A stretch of DNA of 64,000 nt from GCA-2737725 sp965229355 (GTDB taxonomy: Bacteria; Pseudomonadota; Alphaproteobacteria; Rhodospirillales; Rhodospirillaceae), in contig OZ245869.1 in assembly GCA_965229355.1 (NCBI GenBank), positions 1,798,001 through 1,862,000 on the forward strand, in the 5' to 3' direction. This document shows, in pieces, positions 54,855-63,444 of the stretch. The notes below the pieces were generated by a model. That model made no database searches. It saw only the letters and a list, made by a program, of their open reading frames with translations, and had not been told where the DNA came from. The first letter of the stretch is position 1. The number at the start of each line of letters is the position of its first letter. A program made the translations under genes and the position numbers.

Positions 54855-55094
54855 TCGTTTACGGCCCAGAGTGGGCCACTCCTTATCGGAGGTCGGTGCA
54901 TCTAAGGATGCCTTGATCCGAAGATGTCTCGCGCACGACAGATTGCGCTTCGATCGGCTCTGCAACGAAGCCGATAAGATGTTTGCGATCATGTTAACCG
55001 CTGATTCGGTGGAGTCATGTGTGTTGGGCATCCTCCCTAAGCCTGTTACCGCCTAGCCCCATGCCTGCGGTCTTGGGTTTCGCGGAACGGAGGC
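54855..55094. other. intergenic stretch without a supported gene
   Basis: The plus-strand frame from 54841 to 55056 (71 codons) starts inside the terminator hairpin and lacks any recognisable feature, so I do not call it. Nothing else is seen before the 6S-like segment. Confidence 0.5.
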
Positions 55095-55255
55095 GATGGA
55101 TGTTTCGGGGTGCCTGTTGGTGACAGCGCCCCGCCTGAGCTCCTATCCGCCGCGCAAACCATGCTCATACCTTCTGCCTCTGTGCGGTGCACGCGCAACA
55201 CTGCGCTGCAAAAGTCGCCCTTGACCAAAGGGTTAGCGGCAGGCTTGATGCGCGC
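55095..55255 (+). ncRNA. ssrS: candidate 6S RNA
   Basis: The order of short blocks matches the 6S RNA of E. coli as I know it: CCTGAGC (55134-55140), then CATACC (55166-55171), GTGCGGTGCAC (55182-55192) as the apical stem-loop, ACTGCG near 55200, the hairpin CCCTT-GACCA-AAGGG (55218-55232) that corresponds to CCTTGAACCAAGGGTT in E. coli, and AGCGGCAGGC near the 3' end. An extra hairpin GGGGTG / CGCCCC (55107-55132) lies at the 5' side. The exact ends and the closing stem are not settled. It lies about 90 nt upstream of the dienelactone hydrolase start. 6S RNA binds and inhibits the housekeeping RNA polymerase in stationary phase. Confidence 0.45.
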
Positions 55256-55345
55256 CGCAAACGGCAGACGGGCCCGACTCGCCCGCGCTGAAAATTGCAT
55301 GCGATAGAACTTAAAGAGACTTAAGACGAATAGGGGACGCTGCTC

Positions 55346-56029
55346 ATGAGCAAAGGCACACGCAAGGGTTCGAAAATTACGCTGAAGGCCGCTGATGGCC
55401 ACACGTTCGGCGCTTATAAAGCGGAGCCGACGGGCAAGCCCAAGGGCGGCGTGGTGATCCTGCAAGAAATCTTCGGCCTCAACAGTCATGTCGAAGATGT
55501 GTGCGATGAATATGCTGCCGATGGTTATGTGGCTGTGGCGCCTGCATTGTTCGACCGCGTCGAAAAAGATCTCGTGCTCGGCTACAGCGATTTTACGCGT
55601 GCCCGCGAAGTCGTGGCCCAACTGACCGATGCGATGCTGCTGGCTGACATGCAAGCCGCTATTGATGAAGCTGCCAAGGGTGGCTTCGTCGTGCCGATTG
55701 GTTATTGCTACGGTGGTGCCATGGCGTACTTGGCAGCCTGCAAAAACAAAGGCGTTGTCGGCGCTGTTGATTACTACGGCACCCGCACCATCCAATATTG
55801 CGAAACCATAACGCCTGAAGTGCCGGTGATGTATCACTTTGGTTCGAAGGATAAGAGCATCCCGGCGGAAGGCATTGCGAAGATCAAAGCCGCTCACCCA
55901 GTGGGTACCTATTACATTTATGATGCCGATCACGGCTTTACCTGTGACGAGCGCCCGATGTTCGATGTTGAAGCCACGAAGCTTTCCAAGGAACGCACGC
56001 TGAAATTCTTGATCGACGTGATGCAGTAA
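55346..56029 (+). CDS. dienelactone hydrolase family protein
   Basis: 227 aa alpha/beta hydrolase. The Cys nucleophile is Cys121 in GYCYGGAMAYLA; Asp169 (FGSKDKSIP) and His196 (DADHGF) complete the triad, the classic DLH set. GGVVILQEIFGLNSHVEDV is the family opening. AGGGGAC precedes the ATG by about 9 nt. Members hydrolyse dienelactone in aromatic degradation or related substrates; the exact one is unknown. Confidence 0.92.
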   Translation: MSKGTRKGSKITLKAADGHTFGAYKAEPTGKPKGGVVILQEIFGLNSHVEDVCDEYAADGYVAVAPALFDRVEKDLVLGYSDFTRAREVVAQLTDAMLLADMQAAIDEAAKGGFVVPIGYCYGGAMAYLAACKNKGVVGAVDYYGTRTIQYCETITPEVPVMYHFGSKDKSIPAEGIAKIKAAHPVGTYYIYDADHGFTCDERPMFDVEATKLSKERTLKFLIDVMQ

Positions 56030-56057
56030 GCAGAGTGTCTGCGTAAGGCGTTATCAC

Positions 56058-56822
56058 GTGCTCGAACAAATCTTTGGCTTTGCCGATATCCCAACAGTGC
56101 TGATCGTGCTGTTGGGCTTCTTTGCTGCTGGCTTAGCGAAAGGCACCTTTGGGGTTGGCATGCCGTTTTTCGGCATTCCGGTGATGACGCTGGCGATTCC
56201 GTTCCAAACATCGTTGGCCATGTTCGCGGTGCCGAATTTTACCGCTAACTTTCAGCAAATGCTGATGGGCGGACATATCTGGAATAATCTCAAACGCTTC
56301 GCGACCCTGCTGATCCCGCTTCTTATCGTCACGCCATTCTCGGTGCAATTTCTTGTCACCGTTGATCAAGATACGTGTTTGCTGGTGTTTGGCGTGTTGT
56401 CAGCGGTGTTCGCGGGCATTCAGATGTTTCCGGTGAAGTTCACGATTACACCAGCACAAGAAAAATGGCTGAGCCCGCTGATGGGCTTTCTATCGGGGTG
56501 CTTGGCGGGCGTGTCGGGCTTGTATGGGCCTGTACTAATTATTTATTTAATCGCGCTGCGTTTATCGAAAGACGATTTCGTCGCGGTTTTATCGCTGATG
56601 TATTTCATCGGCTCGGTTGCGCTTTATGCATCACTGGCCGCGACGAGCGTTTTGACATTGCAGGTGTTGGCTGCCTCAGCGGTGGGCGCGGTGATTATCG
56701 GCGTGATGGTTCACTATGGGCAGTATGTGCGTAAACGCATCGATGATGCGAAGTATCGCAAGCTCATCCTGCTGTTGCTGATGGCAATCGGCGTTCAGAT
56801 GACTTGGCGCGCTTTAAGCTAG
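56058..56822 (+). CDS. TauE/SafE-family sulfite/organosulfur exporter-like protein
   Basis: 254 aa membrane protein with about eight helices. LLGFFAAGLAKGTFGVGMPF and LMGFLSGCLAGVSGLYGPVL are the two repeated Gly-rich motifs of the family, one in each half. GTG start at 56058. TauE/SafE members export sulfite, sulfoacetate or similar anions; the substrate is unknown. It starts 28 nt after the dienelactone hydrolase gene and overlaps the convergent glycosyltransferase by 4 nt. Confidence 0.85.
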   Translation: MLEQIFGFADIPTVLIVLLGFFAAGLAKGTFGVGMPFFGIPVMTLAIPFQTSLAMFAVPNFTANFQQMLMGGHIWNNLKRFATLLIPLLIVTPFSVQFLVTVDQDTCLLVFGVLSAVFAGIQMFPVKFTITPAQEKWLSPLMGFLSGCLAGVSGLYGPVLIIYLIALRLSKDDFVAVLSLMYFIGSVALYASLAATSVLTLQVLAASAVGAVIIGVMVHYGQYVRKRIDDAKYRKLILLLLMAIGVQMTWRALS

Positions 56823-58639
56823 ATATCTTCCGCGCCTTGTTTGCGGGCTTCAATTTCATCAAAGCGCGGCAACTGGCCACTCGGCATGGCCGATGTGTTT
56901 TTGCCTTTGAACAATCCCAGCAGTGTTTTGCCTAAGATTTTGAGATCGAGGACGAAACTACGATTTTCAATGTAATAAAAATCGTGAGCGAACATTTCTT
57001 CCCACGTAAAACCTTGGCGGCCATTCACTTGCGCCCATCCGGTAATGCCAGGGCGTGCATCCAAACGGCGTAATTGTGATTCCGTATAGTAGGATGTGTA
57101 TTGCGCGGGCAGGGGGCGCGGCCCCACGAAGCTCATGCGGCCAAACAGCACGTTAAATAATTCAGGCAGGCGATCCAATGCGGTGCGTCGGAGGAAATAC
57201 GCAAACCGGTGCGCCCAGCTTTGTGGGCGTGTCTGATCGGCTTTGAGGGTATCGAAGGTGAGCAGCTTGAATGGTTTGCCTTTGCGGCCCGCGCGCTCGC
57301 GGCCTGCAATCGGCGTCCAACCCGCTGCCAAGCTGATGATCGAGATTAATAATAACAGTGGCGACAGTCCGACAATCAGCGCCAGCGACAACACAATGTC
57401 AAATAAGCGTTTGGCAAATTTGTACCGTCCCAACATCACGTCATGGCGTGAATGAAGCGATGCAATCTTCTCTAAGGTCTGGCGCATATCCACAACAACG
57501 CGCGCGCTGTTGTGTTTGCCCTGCGCTAAGGCTGCGGCTTGTTCGCCAGCGCGGCGAACTAACTCGGGGCTTTGCAGAAAATCAGCTAACTCACGTGCGG
57601 CGGCATCAGGGTTGCCAAGCGGTAAAACAACCCCAGCCTGACGCCCTTCAACCAATTCGCGCTGCCAGCCGTCGCCGAGCACAGCCACAGGTTTGCCAGC
57701 GGCCAAGGCTTCATAAAGGTGCGAACCTGCTTCAATGCCGCCGTTATAGCTGCGCGGTGGTAAAGCAAGCGCCAGTGTTGCCGCGTTTAGAAGTCCTGCG
57801 ATTGTCCTGCGGGGTTGCGTGGGAATGAACCACACATTTTTTTCTAAGACATCAAGCCGTGCAGCAAATGCATTTAAATCCAGCCTGTCGCTCCCATCAC
57901 CGACAATGATGAAATTCAGATCAGGCGCATGAATGCGGGCGGCTGCTGCAATATCCAATAATGCGGAAAGCTGACGCCCGCGATTTAAACTGCCGGCATA
58001 TATCGCCAAGGGCCCGCGCAAGACTTGCGGGTATTTCTGCAAAACAGTCAAAGCCGCGTCTGATGATTGCCCCAGCGATGCAGTGTCGCAGCCATCGGGC
58101 GCCACAGACATTTGCGAACTGGCAAAACCTTGTGCTTCAAACCACGCTTTGATCTCTGGTGTGGCGGCAAACACGTGCGCGGTTTTAGATTTAAGCGCAC
58201 CAAGGCGGATTTTATCGGCAAGCCGCGAGAAGAAGCCTTGATCGGCTTTCTCAGGTCCAACTTCACGCGCATCTAACACCAATGGCACGCCCGCTATCGT
58301 GCTGAAGAGGGCGGCGGCCATGCCGCCTTTGCGCGGCGGATGGGTCATTACAACCACGTCTGCATCACGTGCAGCCATCAGTGCCGTGAACAGTCGCGCG
58401 CCATACCCACGCGCAGGTCGCGCATCGTTCGGTACGCCGAACTTTTGGGGCAGTGGTGGAAGAGTGTGTTTAATTGTGTCAGTCGATGCGGCTTGGCTGC
58501 TGCGACCTGCCAGCACCGTGACTTTATGACCACTCGCTTGTAGTCCTTTGACCACAACACTGCGACGGTCAGGCCCAACGCCCTCGGTCGTTGCAACCCA
58601 GGGATCCACATAAATTATATGCAGTGCGGCAGGCTTCAT
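56819..58639 (-). CDS. glycosyltransferase (GT4-like) fused to a sugar-phosphate transferase domain
   Basis: 606 aa. Residues 1-400 form a GT-B glycosyltransferase (DPWVATTEGVGPDRRSVVVK; AIYAGSLNRGRQLSALLDIA; GGIEAGSHLYEALAAGKPVA). Residues 410-606 form a polyprenyl-phosphate sugar-phosphate transferase domain beginning KRLFDIVLSLALIVG, with RMSFVGPRPL and PGITGWAQVNGR. In this domain the catalytic Asp-Glu pair is Asp489-Arg490 (ALDRLPELFN) and the usual KFRTM is TFDTL, so catalysis is doubtful. Probable role in exopolysaccharide or O-antigen assembly at the inner membrane. Confidence 0.85.
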   Translation of the reverse strand: MKPAALHIIYVDPWVATTEGVGPDRRSVVVKGLQASGHKVTVLAGRSSQAASTDTIKHTLPPLPQKFGVPNDARPARGYGARLFTALMAARDADVVVMTHPPRKGGMAAALFSTIAGVPLVLDAREVGPEKADQGFFSRLADKIRLGALKSKTAHVFAATPEIKAWFEAQGFASSQMSVAPDGCDTASLGQSSDAALTVLQKYPQVLRGPLAIYAGSLNRGRQLSALLDIAAAARIHAPDLNFIIVGDGSDRLDLNAFAARLDVLEKNVWFIPTQPRRTIAGLLNAATLALALPPRSYNGGIEAGSHLYEALAAGKPVAVLGDGWQRELVEGRQAGVVLPLGNPDAAARELADFLQSPELVRRAGEQAAALAQGKHNSARVVVDMRQTLEKIASLHSRHDVMLGRYKFAKRLFDIVLSLALIVGLSPLLLLISIISLAAGWTPIAGRERAGRKGKPFKLLTFDTLKADQTRPQSWAHRFAYFLRRTALDRLPELFNVLFGRMSFVGPRPLPAQYTSYYTESQLRRLDARPGITGWAQVNGRQGFTWEEMFAHDFYYIENRSFVLDLKILGKTLLGLFKGKNTSAMPSGQLPRFDEIEARKQGAEDI

Positions 58640-58960
58640 GAGCTGGTTATAACCTCAGGTCTGCCGCAATCCATAGCGTTAACGAAAAGATTTCGTCCTT
58701 ATCGCCCACTAGCTGTAGCTTTTTTGCCGCCACACTGCGGCATATCAGCACTTATGTTGCCCGTAATCCGAAGTCATCGGTTCTGCGTATGTAGTTTAGA
58801 ACAGGCTGCGAACCCGAATAAAACCTGAAAGTCCTTTGTTTTGAGAGGGTTGTGAGATTATCGCAGCATACCTACCCTGGGATCGGTACTGTCGTTATGG
58901 CATACTGATGAGACGCGCACTGGTCTTAAGGACGGGTCTTTAGAGATCTGGAGAATAAAG
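58640..58960. other. intergenic stretch between divergent glycosyltransferase and ChrR genes
   Basis: This 321-nt gap holds the promoters of both divergent genes. I see a short dyad TGCCGC / GCGGCA (58725-58742) but no T-run after it in either direction, no RNA gene and no supported coding sequence. Confidence 0.5.
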
Positions 58961-59659
58961 ATGGCTGAGATACACCAACATCGTCATACGCATGATAACC
59001 AAGGCCAAAACCATCCTTTCAGTGATGTGTTGTGGGCTTATGCGTCAGGCACGCTGGATGAAGCTAGTAGCGTGCTGGTCGCCACGCACTTAAGCCTGTG
59101 TCCACACTGCCGTGCCGATGTTGCGCGTATGGAAGCTATGGGCGGCGAGATGTTGGAAGACGTAAGCGCCGCTCCGATGTCGTCTGGGGCTCTCAACGAC
59201 ATCTTGGCGCGTCTTGATGCGCCTGCATCTACCAAACAATCCGTATCATCCCGACCTGTGCGTGGGCCATCTATTTTGCCGCGCCCGTTGCGTGATTATG
59301 TGATGTCTGATGACGGCGATATTCAGTGGAAGAGACTTGCGAGCGGCGTTGAGTACCTCGATCTTGATGTTCGCGCCGAAGGTCGTCGTGCGCGTCTTTT
59401 GAAAATCGCACCGGGGACACGCGTGCCGCGTCACGGCCACGGCGGCGAAGAAATGACCATGGTTCTGGCCGGAGGTTATTCTGACGAGTTTGGGTCATAT
59501 GCGCGCGGCGACGTGGAAACGGCAGACAGCTCGCATATCCATCAACCTGTCGCTGACGCAGGCGAACCTTGCATTTGTTTGACGGTCACGCGCGGCGCGT
59601 TGCTGCCAAGCATGGTTGCATCTGCGCTCAAAAAGATCTTCCCGAAATTCGGCGCATAA
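58961..59659 (+). CDS. chrR: ChrR-family anti-sigma factor
   Basis: 232 aa, zinc-dependent anti-sigma factor and cupin. The spacing of metal ligands equals that of Rhodobacter ChrR: His18, His43, Cys47, Cys50 in the N-terminal domain (THLSLCPHC), and His158, His160, Glu164, His194 in the cupin domain (RHGHGGEEM; SSHIHQP). ChrR inhibits a sigma-E-type factor and releases it under singlet oxygen. Normally rpoE lies directly upstream; here it is absent and the neighbour is a divergent glycosyltransferase gene. Confidence 0.9.
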   Translation: MAEIHQHRHTHDNQGQNHPFSDVLWAYASGTLDEASSVLVATHLSLCPHCRADVARMEAMGGEMLEDVSAAPMSSGALNDILARLDAPASTKQSVSSRPVRGPSILPRPLRDYVMSDDGDIQWKRLASGVEYLDLDVRAEGRRARLLKIAPGTRVPRHGHGGEEMTMVLAGGYSDEFGSYARGDVETADSSHIHQPVADAGEPCICLTVTRGALLPSMVASALKKIFPKFGA

Positions 59660-59733
59660 TGTTCGGTCGCTGCATGTTCGATTGCAGCACTGAATCGCGT
59701 CACTCATCGACGGTTGATGTGTAACCGGCTATG

Positions 59734-59759
59734 AAGGCCCCCTCGCGTTAGGGGCTTTT
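59734..59759 (+). terminator. hairpin with T-run between chrR and the O-antigen-ligase-like gene
   Basis: CCCCT (59739-59743) pairs with AGGGG (59750-59754) and extends as AAGG / CTTT with one bulge, followed by TTTT. Its 3' arm is the Shine-Dalgarno-like AGGGGC of the next gene, whose ATG at 59760 follows the T-run. It can act as terminator for chrR and as a cap on the next gene's translation start. Confidence 0.55.
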
Positions 59760-61019
59760 ATGTCATCGCAATCCGTATCACAGCTGGCAGTGCCTAGGCC
59801 TGTACTTGTCCTTTCGGGCTTGATGTTTTTGATCGGCCCCCTCGCGGCCGTTGCGCGCCAAGGCCTCACACCACTCATCTTTTTGGTGCTCCTGACGTTG
59901 GCCTTCTTGCCAGCCGCACGCGCAGGTTGGCGGATCGCATTTAAAACGCCACTTACGCTTTTTTCCGCACCATTTTTTGTGTGGGTCCTGGCCTCGAATC
60001 TGTGGGCGCCCAAAGCACAGTGGGGCGCATGCGCCCAAATGCTTCTGACGGTGTTGGCCGGCGTATTTGTTGTTTCTGGACTTAAAACGCTTCACGCTGA
60101 TCATGCGCACCGCATCCTCAAGGCGACTTTTGTGGGCGTGCTGATCTTGCTTGTGTTCTTGCTCGAAGAAAGCATGACCCAAGCCGCTCTATTATCGTGG
60201 GCGCGCCCGGAAGATGTGCAAACGGCTGACGCAACGTTCTTCTCACTGATCATGAGTTTGGCTGCGCGTGGCACGTCGGTGTTGGCCGTTGTCGCCACAC
60301 TTTTTGCGGTGCTGGTCTACCGCGCCACGCGCTCAGGGGGGCTCGCTGCGATATTCGTGTTGGCATCACTATTTGTCTGTGCCCGCCTGCCCATGAGCAC
60401 CAGTGCTTTGGGTTTGGCGGTCGCAGTCCTCTCGTTCGCTTGTGTGGCGTGGCGTCCGCGTGGCTTTTTGGGTTTGATGCTGATTTTGATCGCGGGTGCG
60501 ATTTTCGCAGCTTGGCCCGCAGCGCGCATGATCCCAAGCCAAGCAAACGTCAGTGCTGCTGAATCACAATTAGAATTGGGGGTGCAGCATCGCCTCGGCA
60601 TTTGGCGTCATGTCGCGGGTATTGCAGAGCAGCAGCCCCTGACAGGACACGGCTTCAATTCATCGCGTTATTTTGCGGGTCGCCAAGACAAGCTTGAAGG
60701 TTTGAATTTACCCGCCCTGCCGACACATCCCCATAATGCGCCATTGCAAATCTGGCTTGAACTCGGGGCCGTCGGCGCTTTTCTTGCTGTGGTTTTGATC
60801 GTTGGGGTGTGGCGTAGTTTAGGCTCTCTGTTCCATCGGCCAATCCATGCCGCAGTGGTGGTCAGCATTATTGCGCCAGCCGCCGTCATTGCCTGTTTTA
60901 GCTACGCGATTTGGAGCACATGGTGGCTTGCTGGCCTTGGATTAATGAGCGCTATTGCGGCGTTGGCGATCACCGTGTTGCCGCCTGCTTTTACGGCACA
61001 TCAAAGATCACAAAACTAA
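59760..61019 (+). CDS. O-antigen ligase/polymerase-like membrane protein
   Basis: 419 aa with about ten to twelve hydrophobic helices. The end-region periplasmic loop has TGHGFNSSRYFAGRQ and THPHNAPLQIWLELGAVGAF, the pattern of the Wzy/WaaL (O-antigen ligase) family. Whether it ligates or polymerises is not resolvable. The 3' end overlaps the convergent sugar-phosphate transferase by 4 nt. It belongs to the polysaccharide region at 56.8-64 kb. Confidence 0.87.
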   Translation: MSSQSVSQLAVPRPVLVLSGLMFLIGPLAAVARQGLTPLIFLVLLTLAFLPAARAGWRIAFKTPLTLFSAPFFVWVLASNLWAPKAQWGACAQMLLTVLAGVFVVSGLKTLHADHAHRILKATFVGVLILLVFLLEESMTQAALLSWARPEDVQTADATFFSLIMSLAARGTSVLAVVATLFAVLVYRATRSGGLAAIFVLASLFVCARLPMSTSALGLAVAVLSFACVAWRPRGFLGLMLILIAGAIFAAWPAARMIPSQANVSAAESQLELGVQHRLGIWRHVAGIAEQQPLTGHGFNSSRYFAGRQDKLEGLNLPALPTHPHNAPLQIWLELGAVGAFLAVVLIVGVWRSLGSLFHRPIHAAVVVSIIAPAAVIACFSYAIWSTWWLAGLGLMSAIAALAITVLPPAFTAHQRSQN

Positions 61020-61615
61020 CTGCGCCAAAACAATGTGGCGATGGTTTGAAGGATCAGTTTTAAATCGCTGATGAATGTCGCGCGCCGAATGTATTCGGCA
61101 TTAATCGCGATCTTTTCCTGCATCACAATGGTTTCGTAGGCGTGTTCCGGGTTTTCATATTGCGCCAGCAAACTGGTTTGATCCCGGAACTCTAATGATG
61201 CTGGCCCAGTCAAGCCGGGTTTAACTGATAAAATAATGTCACGTTGTGCAGGTGTATATTTCTCAACGTATTTCGGCACTTCCGGGCGTGGCCCCACAAG
61301 GCTCATGTGGCCCAGGATCACATTGAAAAGCTGCGGCAGTTCATCAATTTTGGACTCGCGTAAAAATTCACCGACAGATGTGACCCGCGGATTGTGTCCG
61401 ATGGTCAGAATTGGGCCTGACGTAGGTTCCGCCCCTGTCATGGTTCGGAATTTAAAAATCTTAAACGGCTTGCCGTGGCGTCCGACGCGAATTTGGCGAA
61501 AGAAAACGGGCCCCGATGACGTCAACTTAATCGCAATCGCCACAGCAATTAAAACCGGTGACAGCAAAACTAAGCCGCCCAGTGCGCCAAAAAAATCAAG
61601 AAGGCGTTTCAACAC
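61016..61615 (-). CDS. polyprenyl-phosphate sugar-phosphate transferase
   Basis: 199 aa monotopic-type transferase that starts the lipid-linked oligosaccharide. MLKRLLDFFGALGGLVLLSP is the re-entrant membrane segment; KFRTM (55-59), the catalytic Asp91-Glu92 in KIDELPQLFNV and SLVGPRPEVPKY are canonical. In contrast with the fused domain at 56819-58639 all catalytic motifs are intact. It is 3 nt downstream of the 548-aa membrane-protein gene on the same strand. The sugar is unknown. Confidence 0.92.
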   Translation of the reverse strand: MLKRLLDFFGALGGLVLLSPVLIAVAIAIKLTSSGPVFFRQIRVGRHGKPFKIFKFRTMTGAEPTSGPILTIGHNPRVTSVGEFLRESKIDELPQLFNVILGHMSLVGPRPEVPKYVEKYTPAQRDIILSVKPGLTGPASLEFRDQTSLLAQYENPEHAYETIVMQEKIAINAEYIRRATFISDLKLILQTIATLFWRS

Positions 61616-61618
61616 GCG

Positions 61619-63265
61619 CTAGCTCTTGCGCTTGTAGATGATCAACTTCGCGCCACGGAAGTCGGTCGTGGTTATGACTTCGAAGGATGTATTCAGGGCC
61701 GTCGATGTGGCTTCGTCCAAGGCCAACAAGCCCTCTTGCAAAACGACCATGTCATAATCGCGCTCGATCCAACGGCGCAGCGTTTCACTGCTCCAGTTGC
61801 CGTTACGCTCTAACATGGCCAGCGTCGCTTCGCGTTGCGCGCCTGTTAAGTTGGCCGGAACACTGCGCAACTCCGCCATGGGGTTAATGCTCACGGCCGC
61901 AAAACGGCGACCGGCCATGTGCATTGCGTATGGCAACCCCGGCAGTTTGTGCAGCAAAAGCACGGTTTCGTTGCCTGGAATATTCTCGCCAATCACGCGC
62001 ATCAACGCGGTGACGTCTTGCATTTCTGCGGCGGGGCGTGGCTGCTTGAACATTTCAACCGGGAAGAAGCGCATGCTGTCTTGCATCGCCAGTGCTGGGG
62101 CAAAACAGTTCAGCGCCAATGCAATTGTGGCCACGCTTATCATCAGGGGGCTGCGTGCGCCCTGATTTTGACGTCGCCACCGGCTGAGGAATGCCAACGC
62201 CACAGCAGTTGCAAATCCACCCAGTGCAATCACTTGTGTTGATGTGGTGGTGGCGCATGTCTCGCAGCCAGGGGTGCGCAAAACGACAATGCCAATCAGT
62301 GCGAATGCGAGATAGTAGGGGATCACCCACAGAATGTAGGGCCCGCTTAAGGTCAGGCCGAACATCAGAACGCACATAAAAATAAGGCCGCTATAGGGGA
62401 ACAGTACGCCGTCGATGGCATCTTGTGCCAAACGCATCATGGACCATTCCGCCCATACCGGCGCGCCTACAGGTGGCGTGCCCAGCAGGTTCATCACAAA
62501 AGCGGCGGGCGGCTGGTGAAGCAGATAAGCTGTGAAAGGTTCTGGCAATGTATAAATCGCGCCTGCGATGAGAGCAGTTGTCGTCGCGATCAGGATGGCG
62601 GCATGCATCAAATGCGCACGACCGACAGCCGCCACCAATAAAATCGCCAGTAAAGCGGCGGCGATCCACATACTGCTGCTCGTTAAGACCAAGACGGCCA
62701 GAACCAAGCCCATCAATACGGTGAATGGCGGCTTTGATCGGCCCAGGCTCAGCATCAGCAGCCATATGCCCAGCAAAAATACGAACGCGACAAAGGCATT
62801 GGGGCTAGCGGTGCTAAAGCTGTACGATACAGCAGGTGTGCCGAGGTATATGAATGTCGCGGCGGCTGCCGCCAGCGTATTGGCTGTTAATTTGCGGCAC
62901 AGGTAAAACAGCAAGCCGCCGTTGATGACACCCAGCACGACCATGGCAATACGTGCATTGACAATCGATAGGCCCACAAATTTTTGCAGCGCGCCCAGCG
63001 CATAAGCGTAACCGGGTAGCATGGTGGCTGTATCGCCGTTGCCGAATGGCTCCACCGCGCCGGTGATGTACCACCAGCTTTTGATGACAAAGCCGACTTC
63101 CTCGAAATCCAGATGGCCGTTCATAATCGCGTTTGAGGCCACAGCCGCATACGCACCCAACCCCGCAATCAGCAGAATGATGGCCGGGATTAATCCGGGT
63201 GTCCGCGTGGGCTTTGGAGACGGCTCCGCGCCGCGGCTCGCTGGTCGACGTCGCGGCACGGTCAT
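61619..63265 (-). CDS. multi-spanning membrane protein, probable glycosyltransferase-like
   Basis: 548 aa. The ATG at 63265 (MTVPRRRPASR) has GGAGGC just upstream; the frame is open from 63283. About ten to twelve helices start at PGLIPAIILLIAGLGAYAAV. The first periplasmic loop has LDFEEVGFVIKSW, similar to the GT39-type proteins. The C-terminal soluble part (about 430-548) includes VLLLHKLPGLPYAMHMAGRR. The function is suggested only by fold and by its place directly upstream of the sugar-phosphate transferase. Confidence 0.7.
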   Translation of the reverse strand: MTVPRRRPASRGAEPSPKPTRTPGLIPAIILLIAGLGAYAAVASNAIMNGHLDFEEVGFVIKSWWYITGAVEPFGNGDTATMLPGYAYALGALQKFVGLSIVNARIAMVVLGVINGGLLFYLCRKLTANTLAAAAATFIYLGTPAVSYSFSTASPNAFVAFVFLLGIWLLMLSLGRSKPPFTVLMGLVLAVLVLTSSSMWIAAALLAILLVAAVGRAHLMHAAILIATTTALIAGAIYTLPEPFTAYLLHQPPAAFVMNLLGTPPVGAPVWAEWSMMRLAQDAIDGVLFPYSGLIFMCVLMFGLTLSGPYILWVIPYYLAFALIGIVVLRTPGCETCATTTSTQVIALGGFATAVALAFLSRWRRQNQGARSPLMISVATIALALNCFAPALAMQDSMRFFPVEMFKQPRPAAEMQDVTALMRVIGENIPGNETVLLLHKLPGLPYAMHMAGRRFAAVSINPMAELRSVPANLTGAQREATLAMLERNGNWSSETLRRWIERDYDMVVLQEGLLALDEATSTALNTSFEVITTTDFRGAKLIIYKRKS

Positions 63266-63444
63266 AGCCTCCGGAACACACAATTACCGGTTAAAACAAG
63301 AGACAGCGTCATGTCTAAATTCGTCACCCCAGACCATCGGTGAGCTGAATACGTAAAGAACGATTCACGTTTGCCGCTGGCCGTGCGACATTCTACCTGC
63401 TTTGCTGATTTTGCCAAGGAAACCCGTAACTTGCGGGTCATTTC

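Noticed and set aside
54841..55056. 71-codon plus-strand frame after the terminator
   Set aside because: It starts inside the terminator loop region, has no ribosome-binding site and no similarity I can recognise.
55046..55933. 295-codon minus-strand open frame opposite the dienelactone hydrolase
   Set aside because: It is the antisense shadow of a gene with an intact catalytic triad; its translation shows no family motif and it also runs through the 6S-like segment.
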